A DNA stretch of 64,000 nt from Streptomyces spongiicola (GTDB lineage: Bacteria > Actinomycetota > Actinomycetes > Streptomycetales > Streptomycetaceae). This document shows positions 35,705-44,693 of the stretch, piece by piece. The notes beneath the pieces were generated by a model. That model was not told where the DNA came from and made no database searches. It saw only the letters and a list, made by a program, of their open reading frames with translations. The first letter of the stretch is position 1. Every line of letters starts with the position of its first letter. Where the stretch lies: assembly GCF_003122365.1 (NCBI RefSeq), contig NZ_CP029254.1, positions 1,317,001-1,381,000 on the forward strand, in the 5' to 3' direction. The translations under genes and the position numbers were made by a program.

Positions 35705-37612
35705 TCAGGCCTCGCGGGAACCCTCGTACATCGCCTCGATGACCTCGGCGTACTCGCGCTCCACGACCGGCCGCTTCACCTTGAGGCTCGGGGTGAGTTC
35801 ACCGTGCTCGACGTCGAGGTCGCGCGGCAGCACCGAGAACTTCTTGATGGTCTGCCACCGTTGCAGGTCGCCGTTGACCCGCTGGACGAAGCCGCCGATC
35901 AGCTCATGGACCTGCGGCGAGGAGACGACCTCGGCGTAGCCGAGGCCGTCGAGGCCGTGGGACGCCGCCCAGGGCATGATCGCGGTCTGGTCCAGGGTGA
36001 TCAGGGCGGAGCAGAAGTTGCGGCCGTCGCCGATGACCATGATGTTGCCGACGAACGGGCAGATCGCTTTGAAACGGCCCTCGATCTCGGTGGGTGCCAC
36101 GTACTTGCCGCCCGAGGTCTTGAACAAGTCCTTCTTGCGGTCGGTGATCCGGACGAAGCCGTCCGCGTCCACCTCGCCGATGTCGCCGGTGTGCAGCCAG
36201 CCGTCGCTCTCCAGCACCTCCGCGGTCTTCTCGGGGAGGTTGTGGTAGCCGCGCATGTTGCCGGGGCCCCGCAGCAGGATCTCGCCGTCCTCCGCGACGC
36301 GGACCTCCGTGCCGGGCAGCGGTGTGCCCACCGTGCCGATCCGGTTGTCGCCGGCGGGGTTGACGACGCAGCCCGAGCTGGTCTCGGTGAGACCGTAGCC
36401 CTCGAGGATGCGCACGCCGGCGCCGGCGAAGAAGTAGCCGATGTCGGGGGCGAGTGCCGCACCGCCCGAGACGCTGAAGCGCAGACTGCCTCCGAAGGCC
36501 GCGCGGATCCTGCCGTACACCAGCCGGTCGGCGATGGCGTGCCTCACGGCGAGCGGCAGGGGCACCCGTCGCGTCCCGGTGGCCGCCATGCTCTCCTGCC
36601 CGGCCCTGGCGTACTGCCGGGCGACCTTCGCGGCCCACAGGAAGATCTTGTACTTGGCGCCGCCCTCGGCTCTCGCCCTTCCCGCGATGCCGTTGTAGAC
36701 CTTCTCGAAGATCCGCGGGGCGGAAGCCATCAGCGTCGGCCGCACGGCGGGCAGGTTGGTGATGATGCGGTCGATCCGGCCGTCCACCGCCAGCACATGA
36801 CCGGTCCTTATCTGACCGGAGATCAGGGCCTTGCCGAAGACATGGGAGAGCGGCAGCCACAGGTACTGCACGTCGTCGGAGCGCAGCAGCCCTCGGGCCT
36901 CCTGTGCCACGGCCTGGTACGACCAGCAGTCGTGCACCAGGCGCACGCCCTTCGGCCGGCCGGTCGTGCCGGAGGTGTAGATCAGGGTGGCGAGTTGCTC
37001 CGGCTCGATCGCCTGGATCGCCTTCTCGACCGCGTCCGGGTGCTCCTCCAGGTACGCCGTGCCGCGTTTCTCCAACTCGGCGAGGGACAGCACCTCCAGG
37101 CCCTCGAGACCCTCCAGTCGGGGGGCGGCCTCCTCCGCGTCGAAGAGGATGGCGTGGCCCAGCCCGGGCAGCCGGTCGAGTTGGCCGGCCACCTTGGTCA
37201 ACTGGGCGGCGTTCTCGGCGAAGACGGCCCGGCTGCCGGAGTCGGACAGGATGTACACCGTCTCGTCCGCATTGGTGCTCGGGTAGACGGCGGTGGCCGC
37301 CGCACCCGCGCACATGGCGCCCAGATCGGCCAGGATCCACTCCACCCGGGTGGAGGAGGAGATAGCCACCCGCTCCTCGGGCCGCAGCCCGAGGGCGATC
37401 AGGCCGGCCGCGATCGCCCTGACGCGCTCCGCGGTCTGCGCCCAGGTCAGCGAACGCCACTGCTCGGCGCCGGAAGCGCCGTCGCCGGCCTGACCGCCGA
37501 TCGGCACGGGATAGCGGTAGGCCTCCCGATCGGGTGTCGCCGCAACTCTGGAGAGAAGCAGGTGCGCCACGGAGACCGGGCGGCTTTCGAGAAGGGACTG
37601 GGCGGAACTCAC
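35705..37612 (-). CDS. fadD: Long-chain fatty acid-CoA ligase
   Basis: 635 residues. Activates long-chain fatty acids to acyl-CoA. Motifs are LIYTSGTTGRPKGVRLVHDC, YGLTETSSGCVVNPAG, WLHTGDIGEVDADGFV, and ITDRKKDLFKTSGGKYVAPT; the protein ends VIEAMYEGSREA. It is of the FadD15-like (FACL) type with about 600 residues. GTG 37612 is chosen because GGAGG lies 6 nt upstream; the frame continues far upstream only through repeats. TTAACC near 37653 belongs to the promoter region. Confidence 0.92.
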   Translation of the reverse strand: MSSAQSLLESRPVSVAHLLLSRVAATPDREAYRYPVPIGGQAGDGASGAEQWRSLTWAQTAERVRAIAAGLIALGLRPEERVAISSSTRVEWILADLGAMCAGAAATAVYPSTNADETVYILSDSGSRAVFAENAAQLTKVAGQLDRLPGLGHAILFDAEEAAPRLEGLEGLEVLSLAELEKRGTAYLEEHPDAVEKAIQAIEPEQLATLIYTSGTTGRPKGVRLVHDCWSYQAVAQEARGLLRSDDVQYLWLPLSHVFGKALISGQIRTGHVLAVDGRIDRIITNLPAVRPTLMASAPRIFEKVYNGIAGRARAEGGAKYKIFLWAAKVARQYARAGQESMAATGTRRVPLPLAVRHAIADRLVYGRIRAAFGGSLRFSVSGGAALAPDIGYFFAGAGVRILEGYGLTETSSGCVVNPAGDNRIGTVGTPLPGTEVRVAEDGEILLRGPGNMRGYHNLPEKTAEVLESDGWLHTGDIGEVDADGFVRITDRKKDLFKTSGGKYVAPTEIEGRFKAICPFVGNIMVIGDGRNFCSALITLDQTAIMPWAASHGLDGLGYAEVVSSPQVHELIGGFVQRVNGDLQRWQTIKKFSVLPRDLDVEHGELTPSLKVKRPVVEREYAEVIEAMYEGSREA

Positions 37613-37739
37613 ATCGACCTCCGGGCCCGGGGGCACGCTCAATGTCTTGTTAACCGGCAGGTAACTCGCAAGCGATTGGTCGAGACTAGAGCCAAGCCCG
37701 CCGCCGCCGTAAGGGGGAAAGCGCCCCGCCAATCCACCT

Positions 37740-38133
37740 GATCCCGCTTCAGATACACAAAGGAGACACCTCACCGGACCCGGGGCCGGGGGGCCGAGCC
37801 GGAGTTCGCGGTCCGCACCGGGATCGGGATCGCGGTTCGGGATCCGCGCCCGGGATCGGGATCGGCATCGGGATCGCGGTCCGGGATCCGCGCCCGGGGC
37901 CGGCCCCGACGCGACCTGCCCAGCCGGCCCGGTCGACCCAGCCGGCCCGGTCGACGCGATCGACGCGATCGACGCGATCGACCCAGCCGAGCCGGCCCGC
38001 CCGGTCGGCCCGGCCCGCCCGGCCGATGGCCGCCGGGCATGGCACCGTCGACAGCGGCCCACCGCCAAGCCCGGTTCGGATCCCGGTTCGGATCCCGGGT
38101 CGGATCCCGTTCGGATCCCGTTCGGATCCCGGT
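37740..38133. repeat. Repeat-rich gap between fadD and the IclR gene
   Basis: CGCGGTTCGGGATCCGCGCC and GGGATCGGGATCGGCATCGG copies (37820-37890), CGACGCGATCGACG four times (37951-37980), and TTCGGATCCC six times (38075-38135). No gene. Confidence 0.88.
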
Positions 38134-38991
38134 TCAGTGGGGCGGTGCGGGCCTGGCGCTCCCGGCCTGCCGGGGCGGGACGGGGGACGGCGGTCGGGAG
38201 GCGCCCTGCCCGCCGGTCGCACCGTCGTGGCCCAGCGCGTGGGACAGCTCCAGCGCGCATCGCGCGGTGAGCCTGCCCGCCGCGTCGAGGTGCCGCCCCA
38301 CCCGGCCCTTGGGTGCGCCCATGTTGATCGCCGCGATGATCCGTCCGGCGTGGTCACGGACCGGGGCGGAGACGCCGACCAGGCCCGTCTCGAAGTCCTC
38401 GTCCGCCATGGCGAAGCCGCGCGAACGAATCGCCTCCACCTCCCGGAGCAGATCGCCGATGCTGCGGATGCGCAGCGTGGGCGGGATCTCGGCGAACTGC
38501 TCCTCGGTGAACCAGGCGCGCAGCACCGGCTCCTCCCAGTCCGAGACCAGGACCCGTCCGGCCGAGGTGTGCAGGACGGGGACCATCACCCCCTGCCAGC
38601 CGAGGCTGCGGAAGGCGTGCGGCGAGGACTCACTGACCAGGGTCAGCACACCATTGCCGCGAAGTACGCATAGATGTACAGTCTCGTTCAATTGCGCCAC
38701 CAGTCGGCGCAAAAAGGGCGCCGAGACGGAGGCCAGCCTGGCCTCGCCGGTACGAGCCGCGAGCGCGTACAGCCGCCAGCCGATGCGGTAGGCCTGGGTG
38801 TCCGAATCCCGGTCCACCAATCCCTCCTCGGCGAGGCTCGCGAGCGCCCGAGACACCTGGCTCTTTTCCCGTCCGGAGAGTTCCGCGATCCGGCTGACTC
38901 CCAGCCCGCCCCGGGCGTGGGCCTCCTGACCTGCGAGGACTTCCAGAAATTCGATGTCCCGGCGCAGGCCGGAAAGCGGACGCGCTGCCAT
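38134..38991 (-). CDS. IclR family transcriptional regulator
   Basis: 285 residues. N-terminal winged helix (LGVSRIAELSGREKSQVSRA, then GLVDRDSDTQAYRIG) and the C-terminal IclR effector domain (RLASVSAPFLRRLVAQLNET, VPVLHTSAGRVLVSDW, and AINMGAP). ATG 38991 has GGAG 8 nt upstream. Divergent from the ABC transporter/catabolic run at 39126, so probably its regulator; GTTGC-N7-GCAAC lies in the shared gap. Confidence 0.9.
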   Translation of the reverse strand: MAARPLSGLRRDIEFLEVLAGQEAHARGGLGVSRIAELSGREKSQVSRALASLAEEGLVDRDSDTQAYRIGWRLYALAARTGEARLASVSAPFLRRLVAQLNETVHLCVLRGNGVLTLVSESSPHAFRSLGWQGVMVPVLHTSAGRVLVSDWEEPVLRAWFTEEQFAEIPPTLRIRSIGDLLREVEAIRSRGFAMADEDFETGLVGVSAPVRDHAGRIIAAINMGAPKGRVGRHLDAAGRLTARCALELSHALGHDGATGGQGASRPPSPVPPRQAGSARPAPPH

Positions 38992-39002
38992 ATCGGACTC
39001 CT

Positions 39003-39019
39003 GTTGCAGTATAGGCAAC
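39003..39019. promoter_or_regulatory. Candidate IclR operator GTTGC-N7-GCAAC
   Basis: A perfect 5-bp inverted repeat with 7-bp spacer directly upstream of the iclR start, in the 134-bp gap before the transporter genes. AT-rich sequence (CATATTAC, 39033-39040) next to it could be a promoter for the plus-strand unit. IclR proteins typically bind 15-17 bp dyads of this size. Confidence 0.6.
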
Positions 39020-39125
39020 TCCAGTTGTCCGCCATATTACGCACGCCTACCGTTCAGCACACCGATCGGCACCCGCCCGGCACGGAAAGGCGGCACCGAT
39101 CGCATGAAGGGAGTCCTCAGCGAAC

Positions 39126-39776
39126 ATGGACCGGTTTGTCGAGTACATCGATAGGCACGCCGACGATCTGTGGCAGCAGGGCATGCAGCATGCCGCCGTC
39201 GTCGGCACGGCGATCGCGATCGCCACCGTGCTCGGCGTCGCGCTGGGTGTCGCCACATGGGACCGGCCCACGGGGCGCTCCGTGGCGGTCGCGACCACGG
39301 GCACGTTCCTCACCATCCCGAGCTTCGCACTGCTGGGCCTGCTCATCCCGTTGCTGGGGCTGGGCTGGACCCCGACCGTGGTGGCCCTGGTGGTGTACGC
39401 GCTGCTTCCGATCACCCGCAACACCGTCGTCGGGCTCGGGGAGGTCAGTGCGGCGGTCCTGGAAGCGGCCCGCGGCACCGGCATGGGCCCGGTGCGCACC
39501 ATGCTGCGCGTCCAGCTCCCCCTGGCATGGCCGGTGATCCTCACGGGCGTCCGGGTGTCCACCCAGCTCATCGTCGGTATCGCTGCCATCGCCGCCTATG
39601 TCGCCGGGCCGGGCCTCGGCAACGAGATCTTCGACGGGCTCTCCCGGCTGGGATCGAGGAACGCCCTCAACCAGGCACTCGCCGGGACCCTCGGCGTCGT
39701 CGTCCTGGCCCTCCTCTTCGACCTGTTGTTCTTCGCCGTGCGGCGACTGTCCACCCCGAGGGGTCTCCGTGTCTGA
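39126..39776 (+). CDS. ABC transporter permease (OpuC-type quaternary amine)
   Basis: 216 residues with 5-6 membrane helices. The EAA loop is VVLGEVSAAVLEAARGTGMG-type: AAVLEAARGTGMGPVRTMLR. IAAYVAGPGLGNEIFDGL is typical of OpuCB/ProW. Overlaps the following ATPase gene by 8 nt. First of the ten-gene plus-strand run. Confidence 0.9.
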   Translation: MDRFVEYIDRHADDLWQQGMQHAAVVGTAIAIATVLGVALGVATWDRPTGRSVAVATTGTFLTIPSFALLGLLIPLLGLGWTPTVVALVVYALLPITRNTVVGLGEVSAAVLEAARGTGMGPVRTMLRVQLPLAWPVILTGVRVSTQLIVGIAAIAAYVAGPGLGNEIFDGLSRLGSRNALNQALAGTLGVVVLALLFDLLFFAVRRLSTPRGLRV

Positions 39777-40854
39777 CCACGCTTCGCCGACCGCGACCGC
39801 AATGGGAAGCAGAACCTCCACCGACTCCACCGACTCCGCCGACTCCGCCCGCTCCACCGACTCCACGGACTCCACCGACGGCGTCCGGCACGGTGCGCGC
39901 ATCGAGCTCACCGAGGTGACCAAGGTCTATCCGGGACAGGAGGAGGCCGCCGTCGAGTCCTTCTCGATGGTGATCCCCGCCGGGGAGCTGGTCTGCTTCA
40001 TCGGGCCCTCCGGATGCGGCAAGACCACCACCATGAAGATGGTCAACCGGCTGATCGAACCGAGCAGCGGCCGCATCACCATCGACGGCGAGGACGTCCT
40101 CTCGCTCAACCCGCACGAACTGCGCCGCAGGATCGGGTACGTCATCCAGCAGATCGGCCTGTTCCCGCACATGACCATCGCGGACAACATCGCCCTGGTC
40201 CCGCGAATGCTGGGCTGGGACCGGCGCAGGAGCGCCGAGCGCGTCGACGAACTGCTGAACCTGGTCGGTCTGGACCCCGGCCGCTACCGCTCCCGCTATC
40301 CGCGCCAGCTCTCCGGCGGCCAGCAGCAGCGGGTGGGCGTCGCCCGGGCCCTTGCCGCCGACCCGCCGGTGATGCTGATGGACGAGCCGTTCGGGGCCAC
40401 CGACCCGATCACCCGTGAGCGGTTGCAGAACGAGTTCCTCGCGCTCCAGCAGCGGCTGCGCAAGACCATCATCTTCGTCACCCACGACTTCGAGGAGGCC
40501 CTGCGGCTCGGCGACCGGATCGCGGTGCTCGGGGAGCGGTCCCGGATCGTCCAGTACGACACCCCCGAACGCATCCTCGCCGCTCCGGCCGACGACTACG
40601 TCAGGTCCTTCGTGGGCGGGCAGGCCGCCATCAAGCGACTGGGCCTGATCCGCGCCGGCGACCTGGACCTGCTGCCCGCCGGATCCGGTGACATACCGGC
40701 CGTGGCCGCCGGTGCGACGCTGCGCGACGTCCTCGACGCGATCGTCGCACACCGTGCCGAGCGCGTCGCCGTCCTCGGCACGGACGGCACCGTCCTCGGC
40801 GAGCTGGACTTCGACTCCGTCGCGCTGGCGGCCGACGGAAGAGGTGTCCGGTGA
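39769..40854 (+). CDS. ABC transporter ATP-binding protein (OpuCA-like)
   Basis: 361 residues from GTG 39769. Walker A GPSGCGKT, IQQIGLFPHMTIADNI, signature LSGGQQQR, Walker B VMLMDEPFGA; the C-terminal region resembles the start of a CBS-type regulatory segment (GDIPAVAAGATLRDVLDAIV). An N-terminal STDSTDSADSARSTDST repeat precedes the domain and is encoded by an ACCGACTCC repeat. 4-nt overlap with the next permease. Confidence 0.92.
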   Translation: MSDHASPTATAMGSRTSTDSTDSADSARSTDSTDSTDGVRHGARIELTEVTKVYPGQEEAAVESFSMVIPAGELVCFIGPSGCGKTTTMKMVNRLIEPSSGRITIDGEDVLSLNPHELRRRIGYVIQQIGLFPHMTIADNIALVPRMLGWDRRRSAERVDELLNLVGLDPGRYRSRYPRQLSGGQQQRVGVARALAADPPVMLMDEPFGATDPITRERLQNEFLALQQRLRKTIIFVTHDFEEALRLGDRIAVLGERSRIVQYDTPERILAAPADDYVRSFVGGQAAIKRLGLIRAGDLDLLPAGSGDIPAVAAGATLRDVLDAIVAHRAERVAVLGTDGTVLGELDFDSVALAADGRGVR

Positions 40855-41627
40855 CCGCGGTCAGCACCCACGTTCCGGTGTCCGGCCGGAAGAACAGGGA
40901 CAGGGCCGTCAGCCGGTTGCGCTCCGTCGGCACGCCCGTGGTGGTCGCCGCCGCCCTGCTGGCCGACTACCTGTGGGTGCAGTCGATGCAGCTGGACAGC
41001 ATCGAACAGCGCACGCTCAACAGCGGTTACCTGGTGGCAAGGACGACCGAGCACCTCAAGCTCACCGTGATCGCCACCGTGCTCATCATGGCCATCGCCG
41101 TTCCCCTCGGCATCGTGGCCAGCCGGGTCCGGGCCCGCTGGGTCCCGCCCGTACTGCTGGGCCTCGCGAACATCGGCCAGGCCACCCCGGCCATCGGCGT
41201 CCTGGTCCTGCTGACCATCCTGTACGGACCCGGCTTCGGTGTCGCCATGACCAGCCTGGTCGCCTACTCGGCTCTCCCGGTGCTCCGCAACACCCTCGTC
41301 GGCATCCAGCAGGTCGACCGCTCGCTGATCGAGGCCGCCCGCGGCATGGGCATGAAGCCCGCACAGATCCTGCTGAGGATCGAGCTACCGCTCGCCGTTC
41401 CGGTCATCCTGGCCGGACTGCGCACCGCCCTGGTCTTCTGCGTCGGCGTCGCCACGCTCGCCACCTTCGTCAACGCCGGCGGTCTGGGCGACATCATCGT
41501 CAACGGCATCAAGCTGGACCGGACCGCGGTTCTCGTCACCGGAAGCGTCGTCACCGCGTCCATCGCCCTGCTCGTCGACTGGGCCGGCGGCCTGGCCGAG
41601 CAGGCCCTCAGGCCCAAGGGCATCTGA
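40851..41627 (+). CDS. ABC transporter permease (OpuC/ProW-like)
   Basis: 258 residues. Membrane helices such as LTVIATVLIMAIAVPLGIVA and WVPPVLLGLANIGQATPAIG; EAA loop DRSLIEAARGMGMKPAQILL; FVNAGGLGDIIVNGIKL near the end. Partners the 39126 permease to form the pore. GTGA overlap with the ATPase. Confidence 0.9.
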   Translation: MTAVSTHVPVSGRKNRDRAVSRLRSVGTPVVVAAALLADYLWVQSMQLDSIEQRTLNSGYLVARTTEHLKLTVIATVLIMAIAVPLGIVASRVRARWVPPVLLGLANIGQATPAIGVLVLLTILYGPGFGVAMTSLVAYSALPVLRNTLVGIQQVDRSLIEAARGMGMKPAQILLRIELPLAVPVILAGLRTALVFCVGVATLATFVNAGGLGDIIVNGIKLDRTAVLVTGSVVTASIALLVDWAGGLAEQALRPKGI

Positions 41628-41753
41628 TCCCCACCCCCCTTCCACCGCGGTGCCCGTACCACCCCGCGACACCGCGGCCCCCGCACCACCCCCGCACGCC
41701 ACCTCCCACGGTCACCTCCCCGTCCCCTCGCACGCCCGCACAGGAGTACCGCC

Positions 41754-42752
41754 ATGTCTTCCCGCACACCCTCCCGCGCTTCTTTCCGCACCCGCACCCG
41801 CACCCCACTCGCCCTCGCAGCCTCACTCGCCGCGGCCTCGCTGGTCCTGACCGCCTGCGGCGGAGGCGACAGCCCCAAGGCCGCCTCCGGCTCCGCCGGA
41901 GGCGCCCTCGAGGGCGCCTCGTTCACCGTGGGCTCCAAGGACTTCTCCGAGCAGATCATCCTGGGCCGCATGACGGTCGAACTGCTGGAGGCGAACGGCG
42001 CGGACGTCACCGACAAGACCAACATCAAGGGCTCCGCCGGCACCAGAAAGGCCCTGGAGTCCGGTGACATCTCGATGTACTGGGAGTACACCGGCACCGG
42101 CTGGATCACCTATCTGCACCAGACCAAGCCGATCGCCGACCAGCGTCAGCAGTTCGAGAAGGTCGCCTCGGACGACCTGACGAAGAACGGCATCGCCTGG
42201 ATCGACCCGCCGGCCCCGCTGAACAACACGTACGCCTTCGCGATCCGCGAGGACAAGGCCGCCGAACTCGGCGTCAAGTCCCTGTCCGACCTCGCCGCAC
42301 TCAGCAAGGACAAGCCGCAGGAGGCGACCTTCTGCATCGAGAGCGAGTTCTCCACCCGCGACGACGGCTTCCCGGGGCTGGTGAAGGCGTACGGCATCAA
42401 CACGCCCAAGGCGAACGTGAAGACGCTCGACACCGGCCTGATCTACACCGAGACCGCCAAGGGCTCCACCTGCAACTTCGGTGAGGTCTTCGCCACCGAC
42501 GGGCGCATCCCGGCCAACAAGCTGGTGGTGCTGGAGGACGACAAGCACTTCTTCCCCGTCTACCAGCCGGCGCTCACGCTCAAGCAGGAGACGCTCGAGA
42601 AGCACCCCGAGCTGAAGGACATCTTCGCGCCGCTCGCCGAGAAGCTCACCACCGACGAGATGCAGAAGCTCAACGCGCTCGCGGACGTCGAGGGTGAGGA
42701 CCCGGAGGACATCGCACACGACTGGCTGGTGGACAACGGCTTCGTCAAGTAG
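41754..42752 (+). CDS. Quaternary-amine-binding lipoprotein (OpuCC/ProX-like)
   Basis: 332 residues; signal peptide with lipobox LTAC (Cys35). The OpuAC/ProX-like fold is clear: FTVGSKDFSEQIILGRMTVE, GTRKALESGDISMYWEYTGT, and LVVLEDDKHFFPVYQPAL. Binds the transporter's substrate outside the cell; family members bind choline, carnitine or betaine, but the ligand here is unknown. 126 nt after the last permease. Confidence 0.9.
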   Translation: MSSRTPSRASFRTRTRTPLALAASLAAASLVLTACGGGDSPKAASGSAGGALEGASFTVGSKDFSEQIILGRMTVELLEANGADVTDKTNIKGSAGTRKALESGDISMYWEYTGTGWITYLHQTKPIADQRQQFEKVASDDLTKNGIAWIDPPAPLNNTYAFAIREDKAAELGVKSLSDLAALSKDKPQEATFCIESEFSTRDDGFPGLVKAYGINTPKANVKTLDTGLIYTETAKGSTCNFGEVFATDGRIPANKLVVLEDDKHFFPVYQPALTLKQETLEKHPELKDIFAPLAEKLTTDEMQKLNALADVEGEDPEDIAHDWLVDNGFVK

Positions 42753-42887
42753 CCCACAGGCGTCCCACCGGCCCCATGGCCCGGCGCCACCCGCACGGGG
42801 CCGCGCCGGGCAACCGGAACAGCCCCGTGCGGCCCCGAGGCATCCCGCCCGCCGCGCCCACCCCACCAGCCCGAAAGGCACCCCCTC

Positions 42888-43385
42888 ATGCAGATCGGAG
42901 AGAGCTTCGTCGGCTCCGGCCCCAACGCCGCGCACATCAACACCGTGCTCGGCGAGCGGGAAGGTCCGGCGGGCTCCGCCTGGGCGACCGCGCTGGCCAC
43001 ACCCAGCCGCGGCCACGCCCCGTTCGTCGCGGTCCTCGCCCCCAGCCTGCCCGTGAAGCCGATGACGCTGTTCGTCAACAAGGCCGCCGTCGACGACGAC
43101 CGGCACGGCGAACTGACCTGGGGCCCGGCACAGGCGGGGGTCGCGGCCGGGGTCGCGGACGCCGTCGCCGACGGAGTCGTCCCGGCCTGGCAGATCGACG
43201 ACCTGGTCCTCATCGCCGCCGTGTGGGTCAACCCGGCGGCCGGCGATCCCGACGAGGTCTACCGCAACAACCGGAAGGCCACCCGTGAGGCGCTTGCCAA
43301 CGGCGCCTCCAAAGCCCCTGCCCTGGACGACGTGCTCGCCGCCAGGACCCGCCCGACCAATCCCTTCTTCACCGCGCCGGAGTGA
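42888..43385 (+). CDS. fae: Formaldehyde-activating enzyme (Fae) homologue
   Basis: 165 residues. Fae condenses formaldehyde with tetrahydromethanopterin in methylotrophs. The alignment from memory is strong: MQIGESFVGSGPNAAHINTV with the equivalent of the catalytic His at 16, GHAPFVAVLAPSLPVKPMTL, and GPAQAGVAAGVADAVADGVV, then YRNNRKATREAL. Streptomyces are not known for H4MPT, so its C1 carrier here is an open question. Part of the transporter/dehydrogenase run, 7 nt before the next gene. Confidence 0.88.
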   Translation: MQIGESFVGSGPNAAHINTVLGEREGPAGSAWATALATPSRGHAPFVAVLAPSLPVKPMTLFVNKAAVDDDRHGELTWGPAQAGVAAGVADAVADGVVPAWQIDDLVLIAAVWVNPAAGDPDEVYRNNRKATREALANGASKAPALDDVLAARTRPTNPFFTAPE

Positions 43386-43392
43386 CCGCAGC

Positions 43393-44505
43393 ATGAAGAT
43401 CACCGCAATTCGGCTGGCCCGCATGCGGCTCCCCCTGGAACCCGCGTTCGCCGCCGCCTGGGACCCGGTCCCCCGGACCTTCTTCGACGCCACCCTGGTG
43501 ACCGTGGAAACCGACGAGGGAATCGTCGGATACGGCTCCGGCGACACCATGGACGGCTTCGAGGCCTTCGAGCACCTCTTCCTCGGCAAGGACCCGCTGC
43601 AGATCCTCAGCCATGTCCGCACCATCGAGACCATCAACTTCCACGCCGGGCGCTACTGGCCGCTGGAGGCGGCCCTGTGGGACATCGTCGGCAAGGCGTG
43701 CGACCTGCCCGTCGCCACTCTCTTCGGCGCGGCGAGCGACCGGCTTCCCGCCTACGCCTCCTTCGGTGAACTCAAGGAACCGAAGGCCCGCGCCGACGCG
43801 GCGGTGGCCGCGGCGGAGCGCGGATTCCGCGCCATGAAGATCCGCGTCGCCCGCGACCGGCTCGACGAGGGCATCGCCGCCGTGCAGGCCGCCCGGGAGG
43901 CCGTCGGCGACGACATCGACATCATGGTCGACCTCAACCAGATGTGGCGCATGAGCGGCGACATCGACCCCGCCCTCGACCTGGCCTCGGTCCGCTCGGT
44001 CGCGGCCCGGCTGAAGGAGCTGGGCGTGCTGTGGCTGGAAGAGCCGCTGCCACAGGCCGACATCCGCGGGGCTCGCTCCGTGCGGGACGCCACCGGGCTG
44101 CGGATCGCCGGTGGCGAAATGGTGCGCAGCCTGCCCGAGTTGGTGCAGCTCGTGGAGGAGGACGCGTTCGACGTCTACCAGCCCGACGTGGTGCTGGCCG
44201 TGGGCATGTACCGAGCCCGGTTCGTCGCCGAGCTGGCTCAGTTGCGCCACCGCTGGTTCACCCCGCACACCTGGAGCAACGGCCTCGGTCTGCTGGCCAA
44301 CCTGCACGTCGTCGCCGGCGTCGGCGGCGGGCCCTACGTCGAGTATCCGTACGACCCGCCGGGCTGGACCCCCGAACGGCGCGACTTCTTCCTCGCCGAA
44401 CCGGTGGAGGTCGACCGCGACGGGTTTCTGCACGTCCCCCGGTCCCCCGGCCTGGGCGCGGCGATCGACCACGACGCCGTCGCACGGCTGCGCCGGACCG
44501 GCTGA
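43393..44505 (+). CDS. Enolase superfamily protein (mandelate racemase/muconate lactonizing type)
   Basis: 370 residues. MR-subgroup barrel: KIR in RAMKIRVARD, metal ligands in MVDLNQMWRM, WLEEPLPQAD and AGGEMVRS, plus a probable His-Asp dyad in YQPDVVL and FTPHTWSNG. This subgroup makes dehydratases or epimerases of acid sugars and amino-acid betaines. Substrate not predictable from sequence alone. 7 nt after fae. Confidence 0.87.
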   Translation: MKITAIRLARMRLPLEPAFAAAWDPVPRTFFDATLVTVETDEGIVGYGSGDTMDGFEAFEHLFLGKDPLQILSHVRTIETINFHAGRYWPLEAALWDIVGKACDLPVATLFGAASDRLPAYASFGELKEPKARADAAVAAAERGFRAMKIRVARDRLDEGIAAVQAAREAVGDDIDIMVDLNQMWRMSGDIDPALDLASVRSVAARLKELGVLWLEEPLPQADIRGARSVRDATGLRIAGGEMVRSLPELVQLVEEDAFDVYQPDVVLAVGMYRARFVAELAQLRHRWFTPHTWSNGLGLLANLHVVAGVGGGPYVEYPYDPPGWTPERRDFFLAEPVEVDRDGFLHVPRSPGLGAAIDHDAVARLRRTG

Positions 44506-44693
44506 CCGCCCGCCCCGGCACCCGCACGCACAGCACCACCCGCACCCGCACCCGCACCCGCACCCGCACCCGCACCCGCACCCGCACACAGCACCACGCA
44601 CCACGCACCACGCACCACGCACCACGCACCATCCACAGCACCACCCGCACCCACGCACAGCACCACCCGTACCCGCGCACCTGGAGTGACGCC
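44506..44693. repeat. CCCGCA and CACCACGCAC microsatellites inside the operon
   Basis: 44527-44590 is a run of (CCCGCA)n about 9 units; 44591-44660 repeats CCACGCA and CACCCG motifs. It lies between the enolase-family gene and the aldehyde dehydrogenase, which are co-directional. Confidence 0.92.
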
